64,000 bases of DNA. Origin: an uncultured Saprospiraceae bacterium. GTDB lineage: Bacteria; Bacteroidota; Bacteroidia; Chitinophagales; Saprospiraceae. Position 1 is the first letter of the stretch. Each line of letters starts with the position of its first letter. The DNA lies in contig CALJOK010000011.1 of the NCBI GenBank assembly GCA_937981555.1, forward strand, positions 1 through 64,000. Direction: 5' to 3'. The position numbers were made by a program, and so were the translations under genes. Below are positions 25,627 through 35,723 of this stretch, in pieces. Below the pieces are notes generated by a model. It was not told the origin of the DNA. It did not search any database and saw only the letters and a list, made by a program, of their open reading frames with translations.

Positions 25627-27390
25627 TTAATATCTCCAACTTTTTAGATCCGCACCTTTAGGGGCTATCAAGCCAACCTTTTTAGTATATTTTTTAATAA
25701 ACATTTTATTGTATCGTAACCTACTAATGTGATTCCCATTATCATGATCTCCATTCCAACAATGTTCTGCTCTATCTCCATAATCAACTTCCCCATTATA
25801 AAATGGAGCAGAAGTTTCTGATAAAATTTCTTCGGCAAGATATACAGCATTGTTAAGATAATAATTATCCATATCACCACAATAGAGATGAATTTTATGT
25901 TCCCAATCTTTTCCGTGTTTTGCCCAATCCCGTTTTAGAATGTAGGCTAAATCATAATTCTCTTTCCAGTAAGCAGCAACCTCTTTATCAATCACACCAG
26001 TCAATCGATTCCAAATTCTTTTAGGATTCCCATCTTTATCAATTGGAGAATAGGTGGCTTCCCAAATATCCCATTGTTGTCCTGACCGACCTTGAGAACC
26101 TAATACTAATTCTCGATAATTCATATCTTTAAGACTAGCATCTACATTTCCAAGATAGTCTCGATGACCTGCTACAAGGGTCTTTCGAAAAGGACCTTCT
26201 TTGTAATATGCATTTTCATCTTCATAAATATTGACCAAACAATATGCTCTAAAATCAATAGGGTCAGGACATGCCGCAAAACACATTCCGTACTCTTTTG
26301 GATACTTCACTTGAACAGCCAACGCTTCCCAGCCTCCTGTACTTCCACCATAAACAAATCGTGACCATCCCTCTCCTATTCCCCTAAATTCTTTTTCAAT
26401 GTAAGGTATCAATTCATAAGTTAGTGCATCTCCATAAGGTCCTTGAGCTTCACTATTTACGGCATAAGAATCATCATAGTAAGGTGTAGGATGTTGTATT
26501 TCGATCGCGATGACTCTTGGGAAATCTGGCCCAGTCCATTTTTTATAAAAATCATGCGCTTCTTCTTGGACAAATTTATTGTAGCCATCCACTTTAAATC
26601 GTTCACTATATTCAGGCTTTAAATTTGGGTCTGGAGGAGTAGGTCTAAAACCTCCAAAATCATCTGGAAAATGTCCGTGAAAAATAGCAAGCGGGTACTT
26701 CACATCTGGATGTTCGTCCCAGCCTTCAGGTAACAAAACGTGCGCACCTAAATACATATCTCTACCCCAAAAATCACTCAACAATTTACTTTTGATTTTT
26801 ATATGCTTAATATATTTGGTGTCTTCTGGTTCTTCTATCGGTGGTATTTTTTGATCCAGCTTTATTTCAATTGAAGAAAGCGCTCCATCTTTTATATTTA
26901 TCTTTTGAGGAGTAGAATATAAATTACCCGGTGCTTTATTCCATTGTTGTCCTTCTCCTCTGTCCATTGGTAATTTTACCAAATGTCCATCTGCTCGATT
27001 AAAGGTTTCGTATTTATGAAATAAAATTTGAACATAATATTCACCAGAAGGCAAGTCCTTCATAACATGAATTGGGTAACCAAAAGCGTTCTCCTCAAAT
27101 GCTAAGACATCTCCTTGTTTCCATTCATTAACATCCATTCCAAAACCTTGACAAGTTTTAGAATCATCTCTTAATTGAAAACGAGGCTCCGTTTCAATTT
27201 GATCGGTAATTAATAAAATTAATCGTCCATCTAATACTTCGTTGTAGTGATCAGTAGGATAAGATATTTGAATTCCATTGGAAGAGCTTACATTATTTTT
27301 TCCATTTTCTGAATTGGAACAAGAAAGAAAAGAAATCATCATAAAAGCAAAAATGCCAAAGAGAATTAAACGTTGGATTGTTTTTCTCAT
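25627..27390 (-). CDS. Lipoprotein alpha/beta-hydrolase, putative esterase
   Basis: The 587-residue protein has a lipoprotein signal ending SFLSC (Cys 24). An N-terminal beta region (about 40-195) precedes an esterase D/enterochelin-esterase-like hydrolase domain (about 200-560). The nucleophile elbow is GGSTGGWEA, and a late Asp/His region (YCGDMDNYYL and AEHCWNGDHDNG) can supply the rest of the triad. Membrane-anchored, probably facing the periplasm or surface. The substrate is unknown. It is divergent from guaC. Confidence 0.8.
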   Translation of the reverse strand: MRKTIQRLILFGIFAFMMISFLSCSNSENGKNNVSSSNGIQISYPTDHYNEVLDGRLILLITDQIETEPRFQLRDDSKTCQGFGMDVNEWKQGDVLAFEENAFGYPIHVMKDLPSGEYYVQILFHKYETFNRADGHLVKLPMDRGEGQQWNKAPGNLYSTPQKINIKDGALSSIEIKLDQKIPPIEEPEDTKYIKHIKIKSKLLSDFWGRDMYLGAHVLLPEGWDEHPDVKYPLAIFHGHFPDDFGGFRPTPPDPNLKPEYSERFKVDGYNKFVQEEAHDFYKKWTGPDFPRVIAIEIQHPTPYYDDSYAVNSEAQGPYGDALTYELIPYIEKEFRGIGEGWSRFVYGGSTGGWEALAVQVKYPKEYGMCFAACPDPIDFRAYCLVNIYEDENAYYKEGPFRKTLVAGHRDYLGNVDASLKDMNYRELVLGSQGRSGQQWDIWEATYSPIDKDGNPKRIWNRLTGVIDKEVAAYWKENYDLAYILKRDWAKHGKDWEHKIHLYCGDMDNYYLNNAVYLAEEILSETSAPFYNGEVDYGDRAEHCWNGDHDNGNHISRLRYNKMFIKKYTKKVGLIAPKGADLKSWRY

Positions 27391-27590
27391 TTCGTAAGTT
27401 TAGATTCGGTTATTAAAATAAAAGTCAATGTAAAACAACTTTATTATTACCTGTGAAAGGTAAGTTTTTTTCCTGTTTCTTTTTTTAAGATTAAAAAAAT
27501 ATTTCAAATATCATTTGTTATTTTTTTATTGTCAAACAACTTCGATAAATAGTTTTTCAATTTAGATTTAAAACTCATTTCATTATTTCC

Positions 27591-27598
27591 TACATTTG
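27591..27598 (+). promoter_or_regulatory. Bacteroidota -7 box of guaC
   Basis: TACATTTG matches TAnnTTTG and lies 46 bp before the start codon. No clear TTTG -33 element is present at the expected distance. Confidence 0.5.
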
Positions 27599-27643
27599 AT
27601 GGTTTACTCTTATTTAAACAAATTCACTTAAAACAACCCAATT

Positions 27644-28684
27644 ATGAGAATTGAAACGGATATCAAATTAGGCTTTAAAGATGTAATGATTCGCCCCAAA
27701 CGATCTACCTTAAAAAGTAGGTCTCAAGTTTCTTTAATTCGAAAATTTAACTTTTTGCATAGCGATAATATTTGGGAAGGAATCCCCATCATGGCAGCCA
27801 ATATGGATACAGTAGGTACTTTTGAGATGGCAACGGCTTTGGGTAAAAGCAAATTATTTACCACCATCCATAAACATTACTCACCAGAAGAATGGAAAGA
27901 ATTTTATCAAAATGATCAAGCAGGGATTAAAGATTTCATTGCGGTCAGTAGTGGCACTAGTCAAAATGATTCTGAGAAATTAAAAACGATTCTTGGCTTC
28001 TGTCCTCAATTAAAATTCATTTGTATTGATGTAGCCAATGGTTATTCAGAACATTTTGTAGATTTTGTAAAAGGTATTAGAAACCAATATCCAGATAAAG
28101 TTATCATTGCTGGAAATGTCGTCACCGGTGAAATGGTGGAAGAGCTTATCCTAGCCGGGGCTGACATTATTAAAGTTGGAATTGGTCCAGGTTCAGTTTG
28201 TACCACTAGAGTAAAAACTGGAGTTGGCTACCCACAATTATCTGCAATTATTGAATGTGCTGATGCTGCTCATGGATTGGGCGGACAAATAATTAGTGAT
28301 GGTGGTTGCGCAACACCAGGAGATGTTGCAAAGGCATTTGGTGCTGGAGCTGATTTTGTGATGATGGGTGGAATGTTCGCTGGACATGACGAAAGTGGTG
28401 GTGAACTTATCGAAGAAGGAGGAAATAAATTTAAACAATTTTACGGCATGAGTTCTGAAACTGCGATGAATAAACATTCTGGAGGAGTCGCCAACTACCG
28501 AGCAAGTGAGGGAAAAACCGTTAAGGTTCCCTACCGAGGAAGTATTGAAAACACCCTCAAAGATATCTTGGGAGGAATCAGAAGTACTTGCACTTATGTT
28601 GGTGCAGTTCGTTTAAAAGAATTGACTAAGCGAACAACTTTTATTCGAGTGGCTGAACAGGAAAATCGAATTTATTCTAAGTAA
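27644..28684 (+). CDS. guaC: GMP reductase
   Basis: The 346-residue protein has the IMPDH/GMPR barrel with the catalytic loop [20 protein letters not shown] (active Cys near 186), a phosphate-binding [22 protein letters not shown] region, and no CBS domains, which separates it from IMP dehydrogenase. It deaminates GMP to IMP with NADPH and so balances purine pools. It is transcribed alone, between a divergent esterase gene and a convergent SOUL-domain gene. Confidence 0.95.
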   Translation: MRIETDIKLGFKDVMIRPKRSTLKSRSQVSLIRKFNFLHSDNIWEGIPIMAANMDTVGTFEMATALGKSKLFTTIHKHYSPEEWKEFYQNDQAGIKDFIAVSSGTSQNDSEKLKTILGFCPQLKFICIDVANGYSEHFVDFVKGIRNQYPDKVIIAGNVVTGEMVEELILAGADIIKVGIGPGSVCTTRVKTGVGYPQLSAIIECADAAHGLGGQIISDGGCATPGDVAKAFGAGADFVMMGGMFAGHDESGGELIEEGGNKFKQFYGMSSETAMNKHSGGVANYRASEGKTVKVPYRGSIENTLKDILGGIRSTCTYVGAVRLKELTKRTTFIRVAEQENRIYSK

Positions 28685-28691
28685 TAAAAAA

Positions 28692-28724
28692 ATTCCCAAG
28701 GTGACTTTGAGTCACCTTGGGAAT
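28692..28724. terminator. Terminator between convergent guaC and SOUL genes
   Basis: Fourteen-base perfect arms ATTCCCAAGGTGAC and GTCACCTTGGGAAT flank TTTGA. On the minus strand seven Ts follow, so it is a good terminator for the SOUL gene; the plus strand has no T-run. The loop and inner arm closely match the hairpin after the esterase gene. Confidence 0.82.
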
Positions 28725-28748
28725 ACATAGTCCTACTTATTAGTACAT

Positions 28749-29348
28749 TTAATTTCCGTACTCTTCTTTCAATTCTACAATCACTTCATTTTTTCTACCA
28801 ATAAAATCATACGGCGGATTGTATCCTAGAAAGTAGAACCGATTAGTATAACTGATTCCTTCCCGATCCAGCACTTCCATTAATTGAATTTTATATTTTT
28901 CAATTTTTTGGGAATTTGCCCATCCTCCAAAAGTTATTGCTGCGACAGTCTTAGCGGGTTCCTCCCTAAATTCAATCTTAGATTGATTTGGTTTTGGAAG
29001 GTTTTCTTTCTTTAAATTTTTGGGAACCATAAACATCACCGTCATCGAATCTTCCAATGACATTGCCACAGGTGAAGTCATGGAAATTTTTTCTTCTTTT
29101 TCATTTCCTCCAAAAATATATCCTGCTAAGATTGAAAAACCTTTGCTTGATGCTTGGTCATAATCTTTGGTGGATAATTTTACTGAGGTAAACAAACTGG
29201 CTTCATAATTTCGAATTTCAAAATCTTTATATTTTTTAGCAACTGAAAAAGGATAGTTCTCAATCCCACTCCTACTTTGAAATGCAAAGACTTGAACGAC
29301 AGAAAAAATCAAAAAAAGAACACCGGTAATTATTAATATTGTTTTCAA
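28749..29348 (-). CDS. SOUL-family heme-binding protein
   Basis: The 199-residue protein has a signal or membrane anchor (about 1-22) and the SOUL/HBP domain: YKDFEIRNYEASLFTSV, the central KISMTSPVAMSL and the closing GYNPPYDFIGRKNEVIVEL. SOUL proteins bind heme or tetrapyrroles loosely. The frame begins with a TTG, the only start that preserves the N-terminal hydrophobic segment. The gene appears monocistronic. Biological role in bacteria is poorly defined. Confidence 0.88.
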   Translation of the reverse strand: MKTILIITGVLFLIFSVVQVFAFQSRSGIENYPFSVAKKYKDFEIRNYEASLFTSVKLSTKDYDQASSKGFSILAGYIFGGNEKEEKISMTSPVAMSLEDSMTVMFMVPKNLKKENLPKPNQSKIEFREEPAKTVAAITFGGWANSQKIEKYKIQLMEVLDREGISYTNRFYFLGYNPPYDFIGRKNEVIVELKEEYGN

Positions 29349-29577
29349 AATTTAATATATTTTTAATTAAATGAATTTTTTTTTAGCTCTCAAAGACAAT
29401 TTTTGTTTAAAAAATACATCTTTTAAACTAATAACAACCTAGAAACACTTGTAAAGGATAAGTGTTTAATTTTGGTTAGAACTACAATTAGAAATTTATT
29501 TATTTTGTTGATTTGACCAAGTTGTTTAGCTTTATGTAGTATCATTCTTTTTGAAAAATAAAAAATAATAAAACGAT

Positions 29578-29814
29578 ATGAAATCAATGACCTGCAAACA
29601 ATTAGGTGGAGCTTGCGATTTAATGTTCCAAGCGGAGACCTTTGAAGAGATAGCAGAAATGAGTAAAAATCATGGAATGGAAATGTTCCGAGCAGATGAT
29701 GAACCACATTTAGAAGCGATGAAAAAAATGCGAAAATTAATGCAATCGCCCGAAGCCATGCAGGAATGGTTTAAAAATAAAAAACAGGAATTTGAAGCAT
29801 TAAAAGAAGATTAA
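29578..29814 (+). CDS. Small DUF1059-like protein
   Basis: The 78-residue protein begins MKSMTCKQLGGACDLMFQAETFEEI, matching DUF1059 (core CKQLGGACD), then has a helix with HGMEM and a Lys/Met-rich helical tail. DUF1059 proteins are short cytoplasmic proteins with a conserved Cys pair and no known activity. It lies 12 bp ahead of a DUF1801 gene and is probably cotranscribed with it. Confidence 0.8.
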   Translation: MKSMTCKQLGGACDLMFQAETFEEIAEMSKNHGMEMFRADDEPHLEAMKKMRKLMQSPEAMQEWFKNKKQEFEALKED

Positions 29815-29826
29815 CCAATTTTTAGA

Positions 29827-30270
29827 ATGAAAAATTTAAAAGTTATTTCCGATCCTAGAGTCCAAGATGTTTTAAAAAAACATCCAAAACCATTTGATAA
29901 AAAATTAAAACATCTTCGAAAATTAATTTTAGATACTGCTGCTAAAATTGACAGCATTGATGAGTTAGAGGAAACACTAAAATGGGGAGAACCCAGTTAC
30001 TTAGTAAAAAAAGGAAGTACGATTAGACTTAATCGAAGAAAAAACGAGCCCGATCAATATGCTATATATTTTAAATGCACGAGTAAATTAGTGACTTCGT
30101 TTAAAGAAATTTATGGTGATATTTTTTCTTATGAAAAAACTAGAGCAATCTATTTTAACCTAGACGACGAAGTTCCGGAGAAAGAATTGAAGCATTGTAT
30201 TTCATTGGCATTAACTTACCATCTTGTAAAAAATCTTCCATTACTTGGTGCTCAAAAACTATCTACATAA
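29827..30270 (+). CDS. DUF1801 (YdhG-like) protein
   Basis: The 147-residue protein matches the DUF1801 fold, with KKLKHLRKLILDTAA, EETLKWGEPSYLVKKGSTIRL and a closing YHLVKNLPLLG. Family members are small cytoplasmic iron-chaperone-like (frataxin-fold) proteins of mostly unknown function. It follows the DUF1059 gene closely, and its stop codon abuts a long terminator hairpin. Confidence 0.85.
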   Translation: MKNLKVISDPRVQDVLKKHPKPFDKKLKHLRKLILDTAAKIDSIDELEETLKWGEPSYLVKKGSTIRLNRRKNEPDQYAIYFKCTSKLVTSFKEIYGDIFSYEKTRAIYFNLDDEVPEKELKHCISLALTYHLVKNLPLLGAQKLST

Positions 30271-30316
30271 AATGTAAAAGCGCTGTTATGAAATTCATAA
30301 CAACGCTTTTACATTT
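30270..30316. terminator. Two-segment hairpin terminator between convergent genes
   Basis: Outer arms AAATGTAAAAGCG and CGCTTTTACATTT and inner arms GTTATGAA and TTCATAAC are perfectly complementary, separated by a 2-by-2 internal loop. T-rich flanks on both sides fit a bidirectional terminator. The left arm begins at the last base of the DUF1801 stop codon. Confidence 0.85.
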
Positions 30317-30334
30317 ATATACTTTTAATAAAAA

Positions 30335-31879
30335 TTATAAATTCTCATTGACCGCATCCTTCGCATCAATAATTCCCCATCCGAAATTGCTACTCTCATT
30401 TGGATAAAAAGAACTATTCCATTTCATCGCATTGAAAATATCAGACCGCGAACTTGATGGGTGATTAGACCAAATCAATGCAGCAATTCCTGCAACACTT
30501 GCTGTTGCAGCAGATGAACCTCCAACATATTTTGGTTGGTTGGTATCTAATGCTAAAGTAAGTGCATTACGAGAATTATTAGATGCTCGCTGCATCACCA
30601 TCACAAAATCAACTTCACTTCCACTATGGCATTCATCACATTTTGACATAGAGCCTGAACCATCTTTAACTCCAGTAACAGCAACTGTTTGCGACATATT
30701 TGCTGGAAAGATCACACCCCACCAAGAAGTCCAAGAGAAAGAAGTACCTGCTGCTGCTACAATCATTTTGCCTTTATTATGTGCATAATAAATTCCATCA
30801 GCTACCGTTCCACTCCAAAATGGAGTTCCGATCGACATACTAATTACTTTTACTCCAGAGTTATTTCCAGCAATAATTAAAGCATTTTTTACTCCAGACT
30901 TTTCATCACTCGTATTGATCACAACATCTTCAACTGCTCTTATCGAAATCAAATCTGAATTATAAGCTACTCCAACTGCATTGCCATCAGAACCTCTAGG
31001 AGCAGTAGCAAATCCGCACATTGAAGTTCCATGTCCACATTGATCATGAGGAGGCTGAAGTGCTCTCCACCACCACCATCCTGAATAAAGTGTACTCAGT
31101 TTAGTTACCGTTCGACCAGTAGAATATCCGCTATTAAACGCTGACCCCAAATTCTCTTGATCATCAGAAGCACCAGAATCAATTACACATATAGTAACAT
31201 TGTCACCAGTTGAAGTTGACCAAGCGCCAGAAACATCTGAAGAGTTATGGTTCCATGACTGTTTCACATTAGGAGCAATTGTGGAATAATCAGCAGTATT
31301 CAAATTGTAACTTGGAGATCCATCACATCCTGAACTACTTCTAACAGAAACCTGATCTGGAGACATCGAAGGAATAGAATATCCCATTGGTTCTACATAT
31401 CTAATTTCAGACATTTCCATTAATTTCTCAATGGTATTCTTATTAGTAATTCTAACGGCCATGGTAGGTAGCACATTAGGCATTCCGTGAGGCAATAAAT
31501 CTTCGATAGTTGAAACTGCTTGATTTCCCTTTTCTCCATCCAAGATCATTTCTAGAATGTCTGTTCGGACAGCTTTCCATGTTTGATCTTCAATATTAAT
31601 CGTATGAATTTTTGATTTTAAATCCGTAGTTCCTGCTGGTTGATAACCAATTGAAAAAATGGAATCACTTTGCATTCCAGCACTCCAATTAAAAGTAGCA
31701 TCGACAGTAGACCAATGAAAAACGCCATTCGTTTCAATTGATTTTCGAAGATGATCATTCATTTCAGTTGTGGAAAGTGGATCAGATTGAGAAGGGGTTT
31801 CGGAAGTATTAAGTTGATCTTTTTTACATCCAAAAAATAGAATCGTTGCCAAGAAGGCAATCGTACATATTCTGTTCAT
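30335..31879 (-). CDS. Lipoprotein subtilisin-like serine protease (S8)
   Basis: The 514-residue protein has a lipoprotein signal ending LFFGC (Cys 18), a propeptide-like region (about 60-170, ending IRYVEPMGY) and the S8 catalytic domain with Asp in CVIDSGASDD (near 234), His in CGHGTSMCG (near 281) and Ser in GGSSAATASVAG (near 452), the last being a variant of the usual GTSMATPHVAG. It is probably active on the cell surface or in the periplasm. No T9SS domain is present, consistent with lipid anchoring. Confidence 0.9.
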   Translation of the reverse strand: MNRICTIAFLATILFFGCKKDQLNTSETPSQSDPLSTTEMNDHLRKSIETNGVFHWSTVDATFNWSAGMQSDSIFSIGYQPAGTTDLKSKIHTINIEDQTWKAVRTDILEMILDGEKGNQAVSTIEDLLPHGMPNVLPTMAVRITNKNTIEKLMEMSEIRYVEPMGYSIPSMSPDQVSVRSSSGCDGSPSYNLNTADYSTIAPNVKQSWNHNSSDVSGAWSTSTGDNVTICVIDSGASDDQENLGSAFNSGYSTGRTVTKLSTLYSGWWWWRALQPPHDQCGHGTSMCGFATAPRGSDGNAVGVAYNSDLISIRAVEDVVINTSDEKSGVKNALIIAGNNSGVKVISMSIGTPFWSGTVADGIYYAHNKGKMIVAAAGTSFSWTSWWGVIFPANMSQTVAVTGVKDGSGSMSKCDECHSGSEVDFVMVMQRASNNSRNALTLALDTNQPKYVGGSSAATASVAGIAALIWSNHPSSSRSDIFNAMKWNSSFYPNESSNFGWGIIDAKDAVNENL

Positions 31880-31986
31880 ATGTTATAGGTTTTTAGTTGA
31901 TAAAAATGTTTCTATTAAAACAAAGATATAAAATAAAATTATTTAACATAGCGAATATTCGCAATCTTTACTAACACTTTACAGTT

Positions 31987-32832
31987 TTATTGATTGATTA
32001 TTTTAAAAACGGATTGGTTCCCCCTATTTGATTTTAGAACTAGAAACAAAATCCCTTTGGATTTAAGCATCAATTCTGCTGATTGCAATATCCCTTTTTC
32101 TAATTCTTTTCCAAGTAAATCGTATACTTGATACGATTGATATTTTTTCCAATCACCTTGTATTTCTATTTTTCCAAAAGAAGGATTTGGAAAAATTTCT
32201 AAATCACTTTTATCATTAACCTTATTTATTGGAGTCATCGTCGAATCATCAATCTTTATTCCATCAAACCATGAATAGGAATAATATTGGCATCCATCAA
32301 CAAGATTATCTGTAGAGCCACCATGTATTCTCAATACTATTTTGTCAATATTCAAATGCGTTATTGGCACTTCAAATAATTGAAATTCTGGCACTTCTCC
32401 AATATGGAATAAATAATCATTTCCTAGATACTCACCATTCAAATACATTTCTGCACTAAAGTAAAAATATGGAGGATGATTATACAGAATAAATGTTGAG
32501 TCAGGTATTGATTTTACATAAAAATAAAAGCTTTGATTTTCTTCCATTGGGCTTATAATATCAATTATAGTAGAAGCCTTACTTTCACAACAATTTCCAA
32601 AAAAACTAGAATCCTCCTCACTAGGAAGAAGAAGAAGTGAACTGTCTCCATCAATGCTAATATCACTTTTCACAAGTCCTTCATGAGTTGAATCTTGATT
32701 TGTAAACCATCCGACTGGTCTTTCATATCCATCCACCACTTCCCATTCTTCAAAACTTGCATTTGGAATTGTTTGTCCTACAACTGTATATGAAATAAAA
32801 ATGTAAATAAAGAAAAGCGTTAGATTTTTCAT
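31987..32832 (-). CDS. T9SS-secreted protein, paralogue B of a tandem pair
   Basis: The 281-residue protein has a signal peptide (about 1-19), a jelly-roll-like domain that opens IPNASFEEWEVVDGYERPVGW, as in PCMD/carbohydrate-binding-type Bacteroidota surface proteins, and a T9SS sorting domain (about 205-281, starting IFPNPSFG). It follows its paralogue by 11 bp and was cotranscribed with it. The last 100 bp of coding sequence before the variable tail are identical to those of the paralogue. No enzymatic motif was found. Confidence 0.8.
   Translation of the reverse strand: MKNLTLFFIYIFISYTVVGQTIPNASFEEWEVVDGYERPVGWFTNQDSTHEGLVKSDISIDGDSSLLLLPSEEDSSFFGNCCESKASTIIDIISPMEENQSFYFYVKSIPDSTFILYNHPPYFYFSAEMYLNGEYLGNDYLFHIGEVPEFQLFEVPITHLNIDKIVLRIHGGSTDNLVDGCQYYSYSWFDGIKIDDSTMTPINKVNDKSDLEIFPNPSFGKIEIQGDWKKYQSYQVYDLLGKELEKGILQSAELMLKSKGILFLVLKSNRGNQSVFKIINQ
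32048..32147 (-). repeat. 100-bp block identical to 32905-33004
   Basis: The block encoding the T9SS domain core, from KYQSYQVYDLLGKELEKG to LMLKSKGILF, is base-for-base identical in the two tandem genes, while sequence on both sides has diverged. This suggests gene conversion confined to the sorting domain. Confidence 0.85.
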
Positions 32833-32843
32833 TTTAGCTTATT

Positions 32844-33665
32844 TTATTGATTGATTATTTTAAAAACCGATTGATTCCCACTATTTGATTTTAGTACTAA
32901 AAATAAAATCCCTTTGGATTTAAGCATCAATTCTGCTGATTGCAATATCCCTTTTTCTAATTCTTTTCCAAGTAAATCGTATACTTGATACGATTGATAT
33001 TTTTCCCAATTCCCCTGTATTTTTACATTTCCAATAGAAGGGTTTGGAAATATATCAATCACGAAATTTTCGATTTTATTTATTGAAGTGGAAGAACTAT
33101 TTTTTATTTCCAATCCATCCAACCAAGAAACTGATCGAACAACGCAATTATCTAGTCCTCCATTTAACGCTCCTCCCAAAAATTCGAAATTGATCAATTC
33201 TGCTCCAACAAAATCCATTGGAAGTTCTATCAATTCAAATTCCTCAACCTCTTCCCAAAAGGTCGAATCTATATAACCAAGATTTTGCCCATTCTTATAT
33301 CCTTGAATTCTTATTTGAAAATAAGCATCATTATTAACATTAATAGAAAGCAATTTTAAATAGAAATAGAAGCTTTGGTTTTCTTCTAACCCATCATTTA
33401 AAACAATTGAAGTGGAAAGTCGATTGTTACAATCCTGCCATGCAGATGGAGCATGAGAAACAAAATGCATGGAGTAATCTCCATCTATTTTAAAAACAGA
33501 GTCTTGAATTATTCGAGTAAAGAAAGTATCCTGATTGGTGTCCCAATTCAACGGTTTCTTATAATTATCGATCATTTCCCATTCTTCAAAACTTGCGTTT
33601 GGAATTTGGGAATAGAGAAAAAAAGAAGAAAAGCCTAGAAGGAAAAGGAGAATTGAGTTTTTCAT
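32844..33665 (-). CDS. T9SS-secreted protein, paralogue A of a tandem pair
   Basis: The 273-residue protein has a signal peptide (about 1-19, ending FFLYSQ), a jelly-roll-like body opening IPNASFEEWEMIDNYKKPLNW, a Ser/Thr spacer and a T9SS type A domain (about 200-273). It is the first gene of a two-gene unit with a diverged duplicate downstream. Bodies differ in about half of the residues, whereas the C-terminal 52 residues are almost the same. A surface-exposed binding role is inferred. Confidence 0.8.
   Translation of the reverse strand: MKNSILLFLLGFSSFFLYSQIPNASFEEWEMIDNYKKPLNWDTNQDTFFTRIIQDSVFKIDGDYSMHFVSHAPSAWQDCNNRLSTSIVLNDGLEENQSFYFYLKLLSINVNNDAYFQIRIQGYKNGQNLGYIDSTFWEEVEEFELIELPMDFVGAELINFEFLGGALNGGLDNCVVRSVSWLDGLEIKNSSSTSINKIENFVIDIFPNPSIGNVKIQGNWEKYQSYQVYDLLGKELEKGILQSAELMLKSKGILFLVLKSNSGNQSVFKIINQ
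32905..33004 (-). repeat. 100-bp block identical to 32048-32147
   Basis: This is the partner copy of the identical block in the neighbouring paralogue; the two lie in direct orientation 857 bp apart and could recombine to delete one gene body. Confidence 0.85.
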
Positions 33666-33796
33666 TTTGCTTAAATGTTTTCTAAAAATAGCAAAAACTT
33701 AAAATTTGACTTAAAAACCCAGCTATTTTATCTCTTTTTTTATAAAAATCTATGGATTTTTTAACAAAAGATTATTCTGTACGTATAAACAAAAAA

Positions 33797-33828
33797 TGTG
33801 CTATTCCAAATAAAAAGATGTACCTTTG
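33797..33828 (+). promoter_or_regulatory. Bacteroidota promoter of typA
   Basis: A -7 box TACCTTTG (33821-33828) matches TAnnTTTG, and TGTG (33797-33800), one base from TTTG, sits 20 bp upstream as a -33 element. The predicted leader is about 50 nt. Confidence 0.65.
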
Positions 33829-33884
33829 CGCGCTCTTAGAATTAAGATCTATTTAAAAGCTATTATTTAGTAAATTCAAATTAC

Positions 33885-35696
33885 ATGAAAGATATTAGAA
33901 ATATCGCAATTATTGCCCACGTCGATCACGGTAAAACCACTTTGGTTGATAAGATTTTATACCAATGCAATCTCTTCCGTGATTCAGAGGAAAAGAAAGA
34001 ATTAATTCTTGATAATAATGATTTGGAAAGAGAACGTGGAATTACGATCGTTTCCAAAAATGTATCGGTTGTATATAAAGATGTAAAAATCAATATTATT
34101 GATACTCCTGGTCACGCCGATTTTGGTGGTGAAGTTGAGCGAGTTTTGAATATGGCGGATGGAGTGCTTTTGATCGTAGATGCATTTGAAGGTCCTATGC
34201 CTCAGACGCGTTATGTGATGAGTAAAGCAATCGAATTAGGATTAAAACCAATCGTAGTTGTAAATAAAGTAGACAAAGAAAACTGTCGACCTGAAGAAGT
34301 ACAAGATGATGTATTTGACTTGATGGCAAACTTAGAAGCAAGCGAAGATCAATTAGATTTTGCTACAGTTTATGGTTCTGCTAAAAACGGTTGGATGGGT
34401 GAAGATCATGCTACTCAAACAGAAGATGTAACTTATTTGTTAGATCAAGTTTTGGAACATATTCCTGCACCAAAAGTGAATGAAGGAACTTTGCAAATGC
34501 AAATTACTTCAATCGATTATTCTAACTACATCGGTCGAATCGGTGTAGGTCGAGTTAATCGAGGAACAATCAAAGCTAACTCTCCTATCTCATTAGTAAA
34601 AAGAGATGGCTCTGTTGTAAAAGGAAGAATTAAAGAATTATACTCTTTCACAGGAATGGGAAAAGAGAAAGTGGAAGAAATGGTAGCAGGTGATATTTGT
34701 GCAATTAGTGGGATTGAAGGTTTCGATATTGGAGATACAATTGCAGATTTTGAAACACCAGAAGGAATGACTCCTATCTCAATTGATGAACCTACGATGA
34801 GTATGTTTTTCACGATTAACACTTCTCCATTTTTTGGAAAAGAAGGAGACTATGTAACTTCTCGTCACTTGCGTGATCGGTTGTTTAAAGAAACTGAAAA
34901 GAATCTTGCTCTAAAAGTAAAAGAAACTGCTTCTCCTGATTCATATAATGTATATGGACGTGGAGTACTTCACTTGTCTGTTTTGATTGAAACGATGAGA
35001 AGAGAAGGATATGAATTAGCTGTAGGAAAACCACAAGTTATCATCAAAGAGATTGATGGTGTAAAGTGTGAGCCAGTAGAGTTAATGTCAATTGATGTAC
35101 CTGAGGGAGTTTCTGGAAAAGTTATCGAAGCGATATCTAACCGAAAAGGTGAAATGACGATCATGGAACCAAAGGGAGATTTGATGCACTTAGAATTCGA
35201 AATTCCTTCACGTGGAATTATTGGAATCAGAAATCAAATTTTGACTTTGACTTCAGGTGAAGCAATTATGTCTCACCGATTTATTAAGTATGATGCATGG
35301 AAAGGTGAATTGCCTTCAAGAGGTAAAGGTGTTTTAATTGCACACGAAACTGGAACGACAATTCCTTTTGCAATGTTTAAACTACAAGATCGAGGTAAGT
35401 TTTTCATTCCTGCAGGAGTTGATGTTTATGAAGGTCAAATCGTTGGTGAAAACACAAGAGATAATGATTTAGTGGTGAATGTTATTCGAACTAAAAAATT
35501 ATCTAATATGCGTTCTTCTGGCGCAGATGATAAAGTAAAGATTGCTCCACACCTTCAATTTTCTTTAGAGCAATACATGGAATATATTGGAGATGATGAG
35601 TATTTGGAGTTGACTCCAAAATCAATGCGATTAAGAAAAATCTTCTTAAAAGAGCATGAGAGAAAACGAGCTGGAAATCCAAACTTGGTAATGTAA
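33885..35696 (+). CDS. typA: Translational GTPase TypA/BipA
   Basis: The 603-residue protein has the G1 motif AHVDHGKTT (about 10-18), the switch RGITI, the G3 DTPGHADFGGE and G4 NKVDKE, then the EF-G-like domains II, III and V and the BipA-specific C-terminal domain. TypA binds 70S ribosomes and supports 50S assembly and growth under stress such as cold. Length is typical. It stands alone with its own promoter and terminator. Confidence 0.97.
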   Translation: MKDIRNIAIIAHVDHGKTTLVDKILYQCNLFRDSEEKKELILDNNDLERERGITIVSKNVSVVYKDVKINIIDTPGHADFGGEVERVLNMADGVLLIVDAFEGPMPQTRYVMSKAIELGLKPIVVVNKVDKENCRPEEVQDDVFDLMANLEASEDQLDFATVYGSAKNGWMGEDHATQTEDVTYLLDQVLEHIPAPKVNEGTLQMQITSIDYSNYIGRIGVGRVNRGTIKANSPISLVKRDGSVVKGRIKELYSFTGMGKEKVEEMVAGDICAISGIEGFDIGDTIADFETPEGMTPISIDEPTMSMFFTINTSPFFGKEGDYVTSRHLRDRLFKETEKNLALKVKETASPDSYNVYGRGVLHLSVLIETMRREGYELAVGKPQVIIKEIDGVKCEPVELMSIDVPEGVSGKVIEAISNRKGEMTIMEPKGDLMHLEFEIPSRGIIGIRNQILTLTSGEAIMSHRFIKYDAWKGELPSRGKGVLIAHETGTTIPFAMFKLQDRGKFFIPAGVDVYEGQIVGENTRDNDLVVNVIRTKKLSNMRSSGADDKVKIAPHLQFSLEQYMEYIGDDEYLELTPKSMRLRKIFLKEHERKRAGNPNLVM

Positions 35697-35723
35697 TTAC
35701 GAATTGTAATTATATTGTTATAG

